Positions 23,435-35,859 are shown, counted from the first letter of the stretch. The stretch is DNA of 64,000 nucleotides from Breviolum minutum Mf 1.05b.01 (GCA_000507305.1 DF239729.1:62001-126000), one strand, 5' to 3'. Notes: generated by a model not told the origin, from the letters alone. Program-made: numbers and translations.

Positions 23435-26400
23435 AGAAGATGATATCGCTGTACAGGACCCTGGAGTGCGATACTTGGGCCCATGGGCACAATACACATT
23501 TCCCCAGAAGGAGTACAGCTTGAATCAGCAGGCTGGAGCAAGGTGACTGGTTCTTGCAATATTATGATACATTTACATCATATTTTTTTTTTGCCATTTT
23601 CGCAGACTTTTGAAGCTGACGGGTGACATGACCCCATGTCTTCCTTGCGCAGTCCTTCTGCCAAACGGGCTCCAACTGCTCGGAGATTCCAGTAGCGCCG
23701 TTGGACTGCCATGTTTTTAGATGCTTTAAACATGGCCACATTGACATGGCCTGTGGTTGGGAACATGCCAGGTCGCCGAGATATCTTCACACAGCTGTTC
23801 TGTAAGGAACTCAGGACATGAAGAATAGATAAGAATATGAAGAGATGAAACGTCATCGGACTCGGACATCGAAGCAAGTCAGCAAGTTGCATCAGGTACC
23901 AAACCTGGAACTTTTCAACGCATGCGCACAAGTGAGCCTAGGGCGGCTTCAGAGGTTCTAGAGCTCGGTGCATCAAGTCTGACCGTTTCTTCGTTTCTCA
24001 TCTCAGTTTTGCACACAGACTCCAGACTCATTCAATTCAATGGGAGTCAATACATCAAGGCACAGCATGCTTTTGGGTTCGAGTCACAGGTACTTGTGTG
24101 ATGCCAGACCTGAGTGTGGTCAATGCCTTAGGCAAAAGGGAGAAAACAAATCGGGGCACATTTGACATCGTTTCACCCTGACCAGCTTGTTCTTTCCTTT
24201 TTTAATTTTTTGGTCTATTTTTATTTTTATATTGGTAGATGTTTGTTTGCTTGTGTCAAGGTCTCTGATCCTGTCAAACTCTAAGGTGAGGATTGCCTGG
24301 CCAATCTCACTTGTAAGGTCCTTAGCGCTAAGCAAAAACACTATGGCAGCCATACCATACGGTACCCCTCCACACGCCTTCCACACCTCGAAGATCTGTC
24401 AATGGAACTTGACAAACTCATGAGCTAAGTCGCTAGTGACGCTAGTGCGACTGAGGCCTTGGCGGTGTGAGCTACTTCGACAACAACTTCTACTTTCGAT
24501 CCAGCACCTTTGCGTGACGCCGGCGAAGTTGGCTCCTGATGTCAGTTGGTGATGTCAGTTGGTGATGTGGCATCTAACAGGTCTGATGATGGTGGCATCA
24601 TCGCGCCACGTAATCTGGCACATGTGGACCGGGGTTGTGTATCTTTGCCCAAAAGCTGCACGAAGCAAAGCTGGCACATGTGCTTCCTGGCTTCCTGATT
24701 TAGTCTCCAACCAAACTCCAACCAGTGTGCTCGCAGGATTGTCCACGCACTTGCTGCATGAGTCGACGCTTGTGCTTGCGACTGACGGATGCTTGTGGGT
24801 ATCGAGCCACTTAGCTGCAATAGCTCGATGCTTGTGTTTCTTGGCACTTCCGTCATTCCTTTTTTTCTTGACCTAAGTATGAATTCAAAAGGGTTTGGGC
24901 CATCTTAAAATTGATTTTGAGCAACTCTGGTGATTCACATACTGTCAGGTTCCCTTCAGCTCACCTATGATGCTGATCTTTGGTGGAAAAGGCTATGAGC
25001 ATGTCAAGGTGAGGGTGAGGGATATGGCACCTGGCAAGCCTAGTTACAGATGTGGATCAAGCATTTGAGGATTGATATCATGTAGAAATTGGCGTTGCGA
25101 TTTGCCAATTTGCCCCAGAATTTTTGGGGGACTTTCAGCGGAAAAATTTTTTGAGAAGACTCTTCTCTCAGCTGATCTCACTATCCATGGCTTCCGAAAT
25201 CATGAGAATTCGTTAATTTCGTTCAATTGTTTGTTAGATTTGACAAACATCATGTAAAGATTTGCAAGAAAAAAGCCGCTTCTTCCCATCAGCTCCAGGA
25301 TCCTGCCACCGGCCGATTGATCTATCATTTCTGTGAGCAACTCTCAAAGGTTGACTTGAGGCAGTCAACAGGGGAGTTGTCAGAGTTGGCTGATGTGTTT
25401 TTTTTTCTGAAGAAAAGGCATTTTCATTGAATTTTTCATGGATTTTTCATGGGTTTTCCTTACATCTTGAGACAGTCAGACGTTTTTTTTGAGGGAAGAA
25501 TGGCGCTCTTGCAGCGAAGTGACGTTGAACGAGCTATGGCGATATGACATCAAAGGCAACAAGTGGGAGCCCGACACCAAGGACAGGAGGGCAACCGGCA
25601 ACCAGTGTTTCGATGTGTTTTTTTAAAACATTTGTTAAACCAGCTGGAAAACCAGGTCTATTTGAGAATTCCCACTAGTTTGAAACAAAACTGTTTTTTT
25701 TTAGGTCAGGTTTCTGGATGAGACTGTCGGCTTAGCATACAGTGACATATTTTGAAGATGTGTTTGATGCTTGAGAGCCAACTGTGACCTTTTATGCCGA
25801 GGTTTCTCAAGACAGATTCAGCCACCAGTCCCACAACACTGGAGCCAGTGGGTTGGCCAGTTGCAAGGCGAGAACTTTTGGGTCTGCAATGGGGGAGCCA
25901 TGAATTACTGCGTTGTTGACGTTGAGGCATGGTGTGAAGATGCTAGACGTTTTTACGTGTAGCCGTGCAATGTAAATTGCAAGATATCAATTGATATTGC
26001 AAGTGAATATGATAATATGTAAATACACACAGCAAACACCCGCACACACACATACATGCATTTGCATTGTCTATATCACGTATATCATTCTGCTGGAAGA
26101 GAGTCCCGGTTTTTCTCATGGAAGCTAGTCATCTTCCGGTCCAACCCATCTCTGTCAAGACCATCGTCTTGAGAGGTTTGGTCATGGTGCTGCAGTCATT
26201 GAAATGGTTGATGAGCAAAACTCAGCTGGATGCTCAAAGCAGCTTTTCTCGGTGGCCAAGATGTTCATGACCCCAAAATCATTTTCCCAACATGCAAATT
26301 CGTGGAGTGCTCCCAAGTCTGAAATGAAGATTTGAATACATCTTGCAGTTTGGAATCTTCCCAAGTTACAATGAAATCACAGGCACCTGACTTTGATGGC

Positions 26401-29400
26401 ATGCTCCTGTGTTGCAAGCCGAGGATATCAAACGTCTTTACATGTACATCTTTGGAGGCATGGGAAACCAATGCCCTGGCCCATCCCTTGGATATCACAA
26501 TTTATGTGGTCTTGAAATCCTGAACATGCAGTGGGCGTCTCACAGGTATTGATAGGTAGCACAGGGGAGTGCGGAAGGGAGGAATTATGGTAGATACTGA
26601 GGCAGCGTTTGCAGTGATGTTTGGCGCTACGAGATCCCGTGGGCAGCACAGGCTGAAATAAGAACTCATGTCAATGCATTCCCATATTCTCCAGTTCCAT
26701 TGTCCCAAAAGTGCGAAGATGTGACAGGCCTACTATCCCAAGTATCCGACCGGAGACTGGGTTTGATGCTCAGCGCGGCAATTGTGATTGACTGGAAATG
26801 CTGGGAGATGTCAGTGTTCAGGTGAGAGGCAATGTGTGGGACCGCTTGAAGGCAAGATGAGGGATTGAAGGGACGGTTGGATTGGGAGATGACCAGCAAC
26901 AGCATTCCATCAATCTTACAGGTTCCAGGTGTGTCAAAGGTGTGTCAAAGGTGTCCAGTTGACCAGTTGTCAGTCTGAGGACTGCCCTTATGGAGGCCGG
27001 TATCGCACCAATCTCAATGTTGTGGTCGCGCGACAACTTCATGAGTTGCCAAGTATTTTTGTTTGAGATGTCTCCAAGGTCATGGAATGGTCACCCTCTG
27101 AGCTTTTGTTTCCTAACAAGTCTCGTGCTTTAACTTTAATCTGAGCATTTGTCCTTTTGAGGCTAGCACCTCCAGCATGGAATACATCTATGTTTATGGT
27201 GGACAAACTCTTGGTGGCTTTGAGCATACATTGTTACGCTACCGAATTTCCACCGATCTCTGGGAGGATTTGGGGATTCGGGAGGATTTGGGAGGATTTG
27301 CGGATTCGAAGCGTTGTCATGACCTGCTAGGACATGCGGCCGTATGGTCGAGTATCTTTGACTCGGCTCATGTATGACTACTTCGGAGTGCAGATCTTAG
27401 GATCTCATAGAATCTCCCTACTGGCCCATCAAACTCATGCTGAAGCTGGCCGAAACTGACTCGGAATTTTCTAAGACTCCTGCTGCAACAGACGCACCAG
27501 TGCAGTCCTACGAAGAGGCACAACGGCACAAGGTATGAGTCGGCCCATTTTGGCCGTGAAGTTACCCTTATACAAATCCATCATTCCATCTAAGTCCTAA
27601 GACCATGGAGAGGAATGTGTAGTTTTGTGCCTTGCTTGGTTGATTCACAGAATCACAACATGAGACTCATCATTTCATATCATTTCATATCATTTCTACC
27701 ATGAATATCATCGCATATCATCAATACATCAATCCTGAAGCATTTCCCATTTGCATTCTGCCTTGAAGGAAACTGATGTAGATTGTGATCTTGCGTGGTC
27801 CTTCACAGGGAAGTTTGCTCATTGCAAGGCGAGAAAGTTGTGAGAATGAAGCTGGAGCTCGGTCGAGGTATGTGTTTCTATGGTCCAAACACGTGTTGAT
27901 TTCCCTGGTGTAGATTGTTATAGGGGAGGTCATATACCCACGTATACAAGTGTTGTCATTATCAGGAGTATTGGGATATCCAATATCTTCATGAGGACTT
28001 TGAATGATACATTTGATGACGATAGATGATAGTGTATCCAGCTGAGGTGTGGTCTTATCTTCACCGGAATACAGTCGACGATTCGATTTGTGCGGCAGGT
28101 TTGCCCGACATGCGGGCTGGTCCTCGGTCGTCGCGAGGCAGACCGCCTCAGTGAAGACCATTTATACACACCTCAAACCGAAAACATCAAAAAAGTAATA
28201 TATAAATACGTCGATCTATATAATCTTCATATATACAGATAAATATTCATGCATAGAAGTTTGTGTTCGAACATGTTCCCTTTTTTCTCTGGGAGTGGAA
28301 GCAGTTCGGTGCTGAACTTCACAGAGGAAGGGGCCTCTATGCCCAGTGAACGTGCGGATCATAGCATCGTCAACTATCATGATGAGACTCCTGGAGCTGT
28401 GGATGATGTGCTTACCGTAAGGGCCTTAGTTTCAAACAATTTTGACACCTTTGTGGGGGGAAAAAAATCAACAGTATCGCTGATTTGATGATTTGATGAT
28501 GATTTGATTGTTTTTTTTGTTAGATTTTGGTAGAATGTATATATATATATATATATATATCGAAGTAATCCCTTGGGTGACATCGGGAGGTGATTTTTCA
28601 TAGCTAGATTTCATTCAATGATTTTGCCAAGTCCGTTTCTGCCGGTTTTTGATGAGTTCAGCCTTCAGCTGAAAACCCAGGTCTTCGGTGGATTTCGAAC
28701 CACTTGGGGATACTATGCCAAAACTCCCACTGAGTGCCTGGAGCGGGCAGTGGAAAAAACTCGGGTTCGCACGGCACCAAAATCCCCTTTTCCAAGAGAG
28801 AAAGAGTTGTTAGTGAACCTGGTGGTAGGTGACTGTGTTGTGGATGTACATTAACCTATATTAACCTTTTGTGATTTTTGTCATCTTTGTTGAATGTCAC
28901 TTTGCAGGAGAGTGCTACCACCACCACGACCACAACCACTTCATCCACAGATCAGGCTAATTGCCATGCACACATTTTTCAAAGATATCATTCAGAATAG
29001 CAAAGGACTCATGCTAGACATATCTCCAACTCTTGTGGAATTTTGCTTTAAAACCATGCAGAGATTTGCAGATTCAGGTCATTACCTTGACCGATCCGCC
29101 GGACACCACTCCTGTTCCGTTGGGACTCCGAGCTGCATGTCGCAGGCCGCAGGTTGGGTGTTTTTGTAAGATTTGTTGATCATTTTCTCAGGTCTGGTCC
29201 GGAAACCACCACATTACTGGATGGCGGTTTGGCCCTCAACTTGTCAGTTTGGCCTCAAAAATGGGGGTAAACTGAACATTTTGACCAAAAAACTGAGACA
29301 TTCCGAACCATATGTGGACCTGTCAACGTACTTTGGAGCGGTAAATTCCAAGTATGGAAACATCTTGTGCTGTTGTGGATTCAACACAAGTTTTTGAGCC

Positions 29401-31550
29401 AGCCTCTTTAAATTATCCTTTTACACCAGAAGCTCAAAAGCCGCAACAGCCATATCCAAAATGATGTCGCAGGAGTTCAGGTCATTGGTTCCTTTGACAC
29501 TCTGGGGAACGATCGGAATCCCGAAACGTCCATAGGCGGGCACCAGATATTGAAAAGGTGAAGTATGGTGAAGTGAAGTCTAAGAGAATCTTAGCAGCTT
29601 CAGTGTTTTTTGAACTTATTTCTTCACCTCCGAAGACAGTTTCAACAGTTTTTGGATAAATTTTGGTGCTTTTGACCGGCGTTGCAGGTTTGATAACTAC
29701 CACTGCAACCACCTCTGAACAGATCGTCCTGAATTTGGGCGACACCATCACCAGCACTTCGACCATGGTCACTACCACAGAAACCACCATGGCCACCACC
29801 ACAATGACTGGGACAGCAACAGTCACCTCAACTGCTGGTGGCGATGGTCCCATCTCTACAACTCCTGCCGGCCCTGGGACCAACCCACCGGTTGTCCGTG
29901 GAACTTATACCTCTGGAACTATTACCAATGTGAGTCTGCCATGTCTTAGATCTGAGAGTTGAATCTCCCAGTTCATCCGGGAGCTGACAGCAACGATTTT
30001 TTGGGAATTCGTTCGCTTCTGACGACGATTTGTTTTCCCAAAATTTGCACTGGAAACCACTCAGGCATACTCAGGCTATGTAATGCTAATATAATCTAAT
30101 ATACGTACGTACACATATATATATATATATAGTCAGATCTGATGCTGTGCACAGTGGTATGGTCTATCTTCTTTGTCAGCTTCTTGACCGTTGATGGTTG
30201 ACGCGACAGGTTTCCAGCAGCTTCACGGGTTCAGAAACATCGACAGTGGTCCTTCGTTGGAGACTCAGGGCTTCAGCAGGCTGTCAATCAGGCTGTCAGT
30301 CAGCTAGTCAGCTGAGCTTGAGGTCAAGGACCTACGCCATCATGTTCACCCAAGTACTACTTTGATGATCTTTGGTACTATGATACCACTGTGAATCAAT
30401 GGCAGGGAGCTCTGTGATACCATGTCGAGATACCGGATACCGATAAACACAAAAAGACTCCAAAAGGTAATTGGTGAGGCTGCAGTTATTGCCAATTGCA
30501 ACCGTTTGCTTCTCACGATGGAATACTACAGTACCTGCTTCTGTAGATTCTTCAAATTTTGACAATCCAAGAAGACCAGCCCGTACGCTTCCAGTTTCCT
30601 TTTCGAACTTTCGAGTAACTTCTATTTACACCTCCAGTTACATCCTCTGCTGCCTTCTTGCTTTATGTTGCTTCTGATTTAATCTCTAGGTCGGCATTGC
30701 AAATCTTTGGCAATTTACCACCCTCCCGAAAAGGACATAGCATGATTGTTCGGGCACCCAGCCAGAGCAAATTACCGGCAAACGGGGTTGAGCACTTCTT
30801 GCACCGTTGCTGATTTGCACTTGAGGCTCGAAATCCACACACCAATGATACACAGGTAGTTCTCTTTGGTGGAAACGAGCAGGCTTGTGACGCCAGTGTT
30901 GAATTTGAGGAAACAAAATGTCTAAGAGAATTTCATGATGTCATTGCCATGTTCCTTTGTGATTCTTTCGAGCTACCCTGACTTGCCAAATTTGACACAC
31001 ATTTGACACACCTGGCCCTGCTCCATTGGGAGCCGAGATCTGCAATCTGGCAAGGACCAGCCACTGAATGATCTCTGGATTTTGAATGTCAAGCGTCCTG
31101 GCCAATGCCTCAGAGGTTTGATGGAAAGCACACACAGCTTGAACAGCTTCAGTCTTCGTTATGGGAATTGGCAAATTGGATGGAAATGGTGCATCCAAAA
31201 CTTACTGTCCAGAGCTGAAACTACTTAAGGTGTGGAAAGGAGCTGGACACAGATCGTCTGGCATCCTAAACATGGTGCAGAAGTTACATAACACATGGGA
31301 TTTTCATTGATTTCATATGATTTCATATGATTTCATGCTATCCCATGCTGGTATGATTTGTGTGACCTGGCTCTCAGGACAAATTCTTTCCTGGAGTCAA
31401 ACCTCCCGCTGTGTCCAATGCTGAGATCTGTTTCTGCGTTCAACGCAACACTTTTCCACCTTGGCGTAGCCGAGGGCTTTTCACACCATGGTCTACGTTC
31501 CGGAGCTGGACACTGCGTACGTCTTTGGCGGTTTGATTTGGAAGAGTCGG
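23435..31550 (+). CDS. Kelch-repeat protein with Thr-rich linkers, many exons
   Basis: Exons that mostly join in phase: 23435-23542, 23606-23712, 24007-24089, 24949-25008, 25260-25384, 25515-25604, 25812-25956, 26174-about 26203, 26424-26545, 26695-26760, 27176-27371, 27401-27532, 27809-27867, 28257-28416, 28681-28821, 28908-28955, 29078-29152, 29192-about 29220, 29481-about 29540, 29688-29929, 30210-about 30270, 30323-30413, 30690-30786, 30856-about 30950, 31378-about 31437, 31470-about 31550. Kelch signatures recur: MLIFGGKG, LWRYDIKGNKW, RFGHGAAVI, YMYIFGGMG, YIYVYGGQTLGG, TVFGGFRTTWG, DLWYYDTTVNQW, RKGHSMIV, VVLFGGNEQ, YVFGGLIW. That suggests one or two beta-propellers, probably binding proteins or sugars. 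Two Thr-rich, mucin-like segments interrupt the propeller. Neither a start exon nor a stop is certain. Donors include GT, GC (28956) and probable GA (about 26204). Confidence 0.65.
29688..29929 (+). other. Thr-rich mucin-like exon in the kelch gene
   Basis: About 80 residues dominated by Thr with Ser, Ala, Gly and Pro (for example 'STMVTTTETTMATTTMTGTA'), between a GTTGCAG acceptor and a GTGAGT donor. Such tracts are typical O-glycosylated spacers in secreted or surface proteins. A smaller Thr run lies in the exon 28908-28955, which ends at a GC donor. Confidence 0.7.
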
Positions 31551-32137
31551 GGGTCCTTAGGGATCGAATTTGTCTTTATTTGTTGACCTACATTTCAGAC
31601 ATCCAAGTGATGCAGCAAAGAATTGTTTTCTAGCCATCCCACCATTCCATGAAAAAAACACCAAGGGACCGATCTGGCTGAAACAGATCGCCTTCGCAAC
31701 ATTGATCGACGTTGCCTGAAGGAAGCTCAAGGACTGTCTCGGCCACATCACAACACACCTTCCAAATTTGCAGCTTTGTTGCAAGCATAAACCATTGCTT
31801 GGGACCCCTCATGACTCACATGACTTAGTTTGCTTACACATTTTGGAAAGCACTTGTCAGTCTGCCAAGACTTCCAAATGCTTATGACAGTCTTGCTTTG
31901 TGAAGCCACCAGCAATGCCACAAGACTTCCTCGAGTCACATCTGATCGGTTGGGAGGACTGCCAGTGACAGAGTGGGGGCCTCAACTCTTTGCACCGCTG
32001 CAACGAATCTAGGCGTATCTATAGAGAGCTGTAGTGACCTGTAGATCCTTGATGATCCTTGAGGATCTTGATGATCCTTGATGTGCAAAGTCCTTACTTG
32101 TTCCCATGGTGATGTTGTGTATTCTTCAACTCCTGCA
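31551..32137. other. Stretch between the kelch exons and the intronless gene
   Basis: One open + strand segment at about 31830-32012 ending in TAG could be a terminal exon of the kelch gene, but no kelch motif was seen in it. At 32040-32085 there is a short tandem repeat of GATGATCCTTGA-like units. Confidence 0.3.
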
Positions 32138-32209
32138 GCTTGTGGTGCTCAACTTCAAGAGTGGATTCAGTGGCGCTCAACTCCGTCATCATCGTCAATC
32201 GTTTTCCTC
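32138..32209 (+). promoter_or_regulatory. Possible trans-splice acceptor and 5' leader
   Basis: CTCCTGCAG ends at 32137, followed by 72 bases up to the ATG at 32210. Within it, two segments (32139-32157 and 32165-32182) contain TGG-x-GCTCAA, weakly like the spliced-leader core TTGGCTCAAG. The AG could be the spliced-leader acceptor; the leader-like segments may be chance. Confidence 0.3.
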
Positions 32210-32605
32210 ATGGAGTACTACCCAGCGACAACTGCGATGGCTATGCCATCTCCCTATGTGATGCCGCAGCCTGTAGAAGGAGCCTACATGACAGCTTCGC
32301 CCTACATGGCTTATGACGGCTATGCAGCTTCACCATACATGCCAGCCATGCCAGCCATGCCAATGAGTGGCTTGGATGGCTTGGACCATTCTCAAGGCAA
32401 ATGGTTTGCCCCTGGCGAGGCTCTTCCACCAGGTTTTGTGATTACGGCACACCCTGAGGGCCACTCAGCCCCTCAAGAGAACCACGCCATGACCGACTTG
32501 GCCCGCGAGAGCTTTGTGATCCCCGCCAGCTCTGCAGCTGCTGCAGTCAAGACTGCATTTGCTAAGAGCAAGAAGAGAAGCTTGGATAAAAAACGACGTC
32601 GGTGA
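32210..32605 (+). CDS. Intronless small protein with basic C-terminal tail
   Basis: A 131-residue protein in one exon. The N-terminal half is rich in Tyr, Pro, Met and Ala, with repeated 'SPYM', 'SPYV' and 'MPAM' units. The middle has 'GKWFAPGEALPPGFVITAHP', and the C-terminus ends in a strongly basic stretch (KSKKRSLDKKRRR) that could act as a nuclear localisation or nucleic-acid-binding tail. I do not recognise the family. It lies on the same strand between kelch and EGF exons, so it is either nested in an intron of a very long gene or marks the border between two genes. Codon usage and lack of stops make it convincing as a real gene. Confidence 0.6.
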   Translation: MEYYPATTAMAMPSPYVMPQPVEGAYMTASPYMAYDGYAASPYMPAMPAMPMSGLDGLDHSQGKWFAPGEALPPGFVITAHPEGHSAPQENHAMTDLARESFVIPASSAAAAVKTAFAKSKKRSLDKKRRR

Positions 32606-33369
32606 TGTTTTTTTTGGCTTTGAAGGACTCCATTAAAAGCAAAGCATCCAGTTTTTTTGGTGCATTCACGTACGACGTAGGTATTTTCTGACCTTTTTTA
32701 AGTACAGAGAGAGAGAAGGATAGTGAAGAACTGAGGCAAGAAGAAGAAGGGCTCTGGCTGCTGCTGAGCTTCATGAATGGAGCATTTCTCACTAAAAGTG
32801 AGATGTCAGACTTGAAACAACTTCAAGGTAACAATACTTGTACCATACCAGCAGAGAAGAACCTGATCGGAGATTCTCATTGATTTGCAATCATTCAATT
32901 GATTCAGAGAAGCCTTGAATACATGCGCAAAAAGCTGAGGGGAATCAAGGCACGGAACAGTGGAATCAGTGGAAAATGACGGCCACAAGCCATAAACTGC
33001 CAGCGATTAAGGCACGGAACTACTGAAGCCAGTTTTTTGAGCAAGATGGCTGCGAAGTGTTGGGGATCACAAGGGCGACGATGGGACTTGTGGAGCGGTG
33101 ATGAATGTTTGTGTTTCCATCCAGATATTGCTTGTGCAAAGCAAAAGTGTGCCACTCTTGAAATTGGAGCCTTTTACTCCGTTTACTTCAAGCTTTTGCT
33201 TCATGTCATACTAAAGGGATGGTGGAAGCGAAAGGACGAAGGAGTTTCAAGAAAGCAAAGAAGAGGCATTTGAAAGACGTGTCACAGGTCCCCAAATCAG
33301 AACCAATGCACTTCTTTGAAAAGTGTCGAAGTAAGTACCCAAAAAGCAGAACACGTCCGTCACATTCGC
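32606..33369. other. Stretch without a confident gene
   Basis: A + strand open segment at about 33037-33270 and the start of a Lys-rich frame at 33219 are visible, but there is no family match. No structured repeat until the CAA tract. Confidence 0.35.
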
Positions 33370-33392
33370 AAGTGTACAACAAAGGCAACTGC

Positions 33393-33426
<34 letters not shown>

Positions 33427-33431
33427 CCACC

Positions 33432-33516
<85 letters not shown>

Positions 33517-35859
33517 GAAACAACACGATTCACGATGGGTTCACTGCCGCACAGGTACTGCTTCATCCTTTTGCTGTATTTTGACAGCGAGTGTCCGCGC
33601 ATCGGGTCAGCCGCCACCCAAAGTGATGAGGTGCCTTTTTTGGAATCATAAGGCATCGGTGGAATTGATAGAATCATCCTCGAATGGTTTGACACTAGCC
33701 GGAAGCTCCCAGTCACGCCGCCGCGATGCCAGTGGGATCCAGATCCGGACGGCGGAGAATGCATTGAATCTCACAGCGATCAGTACACTTTGCCGGAGCC
33801 ATAGCGTTCCATGATGGTTTTCAAATGTTTTCAATGAAAATCCAGAAGTATTTGAGGGAGGAAAGTCTGTGGCGTTAATCCTCATGTAAGATCGTGACTG
33901 CAGATCCCATCATATCCGGGCAGACGTTGTATGAAGATGCATTTTTGAAGTCTTCCATCTTTGCACTAAGGCCGCAGTGATTGTGAGGACAATGCATTTT
34001 TTCCAGAGTTCTATCCCATTATCTCCGAAGGCGTTTGGATGCCTGGAGCATGTTTCAAGTTGCAGGGTAGAGCAAGTTTGACCTCGAAAACGCCCCTGTG
34101 TCAATCCAGGATACCGTTGATTTTTCTGCAAGCCCTATTGTATATATATATATATACACAGTATTGTAGGGCATGTGCTGGTTTTCTCCATCAAGTTTTC
34201 ACCTTGATGGATTTTAACTCTTTGCTCCAAGGTGTGGACTTTCAACATGTCCTCATGTCCCAACAATTGCAATGGCCATGGTCGTTGTGACTTCAGCCAA
34301 TGTGTTTGTGAACCCCCTTGGCCGGGAGTCCTGGCAATACAGCTGAAAAGGCCATTGAAATGAGGAGCTCGAAGTATGTTGGTCAAGGATGAAAAAAGCA
34401 TCGTATATATACTTTTTTTTAAAACACATACATACACATACTCAATTATATTTTTTCATCTTTTTGCATACGCGACTATACAAAAATTACATACTCTAGA
34501 TTTCAATGAACATTTAGACTATTAGATGAATATTGGACTCTATCAAGATTCGTCATGATTCACCTGGATCCTACCATGCTACTGCGCCCACAGGTACGGT
34601 GCTGACTGCTCCTTGCGGAAGTGTCTGGGGACTGTTTGCTATGCTGACTCCTCCACCAAGGATGCCAAAGAGTTTTGGAGTCAATAGACGAAGAGTTTTT
34701 TTCGTGGATTTTTGTCGCCAAACTTGTCATACCTTTGTCTCCAGGAGCAATTCTGTCTTGAGTGCTCTTCGCATGGCAAATGCGTTAACAGTGAGTGCAT
34801 TTGTGACCCTGGGTGCACCTGGCTTTTCTTTGAAACTGTCCAAGATGTATGTCTCATCACTTCTTTGTATGCAGCAATGGCATCAACCCGCTTGCAATGC
34901 AGGTGGTCCTATGCAGATTGTTCCGTACCCGTGTGCGAGAACAACTGCTCTTCAACTCCCTTCATGCAGCGTGGAGTTTGTGTTGAGGAGCTAGTGTACT
35001 GAATGACATTTCGGTATTTCATGGTATCTTTTGAATTTTCTTTTCAGGACTTCCCTGTCCATCAATGTCACTGCTTTGGACGTTTTAGTGGCTATACCTG
35101 TAATGAGTTCGGCTACCCAGTGAACTGACTTCGCCATGACCCTTTGTCATCCTTTGTCCCTTTTGTGGTGCCCAACACTGATAGGTGTCACTTCGTATCC
35201 TTCAACCCTGACTTTTTTGGGAGCACTGGAGATTTTTCAGCTTTTCACATTTTCGGCACATCGTCGTGAAATTCAATGCATTTTTTTAAGTGGAAATGGC
35301 TGAAGTGGGTGAAGTGCTCAGGCTTCTTTGCCTGAATGCCTGTTCAGGGTTGCGTGCTTGGTGGAAGTTTTAATGCGTATGAATGCGTCAACGGAGCATT
35401 TGCATCGTTTCAAGAGCGCCAGAGAATGTTCAAATATCACCTTTGGTTCCAGGGGCTCAGGCACAGCAAGCCCAAATGGATGAAAATCATATATCCTAAA
35501 CTTCCTAAGCATGTCCCATATGATCCCATCTGATACTATGCGCTGATATGTTCATCTTCAGAATCTGAGTGAACTTGTGTACGCCCAGGCGGGGCGTTTG
35601 CAACCAGGGTGTCTGTCAATGCGAGAATGGGTCCTCAGCTCAGGACGTCAGCTTTCCATGACGGTACCATGGTGCACAAATTGCCGGTCCTAACATAGCT
35701 AAATCAGATTTCATTTCGCTTAGCCTGCAGGTTCCATGGTGATGACTGCTCCATCTTCATGATTGAATTTGAAAACCAAAATTTCGGAGATTACATCGAT
35801 CCAACTACTGCTGCAGCTGCGGCCAGCACTGCCACGGCAGCAACGACAGCAACTGTGTA
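33370..35859 (+). CDS. EGF/tenascin-type Cys-rich exons with Thr tract (surface protein)
   Basis: Exons in order: about 33382-33556 (Thr tract from CAA repeats, donor GTACTG after CGCACAG), about 33648-33803 ('CQWDPDPDGGECIES'), about 34009-34120 ('EGVWMPGACFKLQG'), 34232-34320 ('CNGHGRCDFSQCVCEPPW', GC donor), 34594-about 34680 ('YGADCSLRKCLGTVCYADSS', GA donor), 34745-about 35000 ('CSSHGKCVNSECICDPGCTW', then 'YADCSVPVCENNCSS'), about 35059-35120 ('HQCHCFGRFSGYTCNEF'), about 35575-35640 ('CTPRRGVCNQGVCQCENGSS') and about 35733-35859 ('FHGDDCSIFMIEFENQNFGD', Ala/Thr-rich tail, TAA). The C-x-HG-x-C-x-C-x-C spacing is EGF/tenascin-like and implies an extracellular adhesion or receptor role. 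It may be the downstream half of the kelch gene, since kelch and EGF domains co-occur in attractin and MEGF8, but the intronless gene at 32.2 kb lies between. Confidence 0.55.
33391..33516. repeat. (CAA)n microsatellite with one CAC interruption
   Basis: About 126 bases of CAA/ACA/AAC repeat, broken near 33424-33432 by CACCACCAA. On the + strand it can be read as Asn, Thr or Gln. Frame and neighbours suggest a Thr tract in the adjacent gene. Confidence 0.95.

Noticed and set aside
27541-27556. CCCATTTTGGCC, resembling the leader core
   Set aside because: Only ten bases match, it lies inside an apparent kelch-gene intron, and no gene start follows.
33206-33764. Reverse-strand poly-Leu/Val frames
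   Set aside because: Reverse reading of the CAA repeat; no other coding signal.
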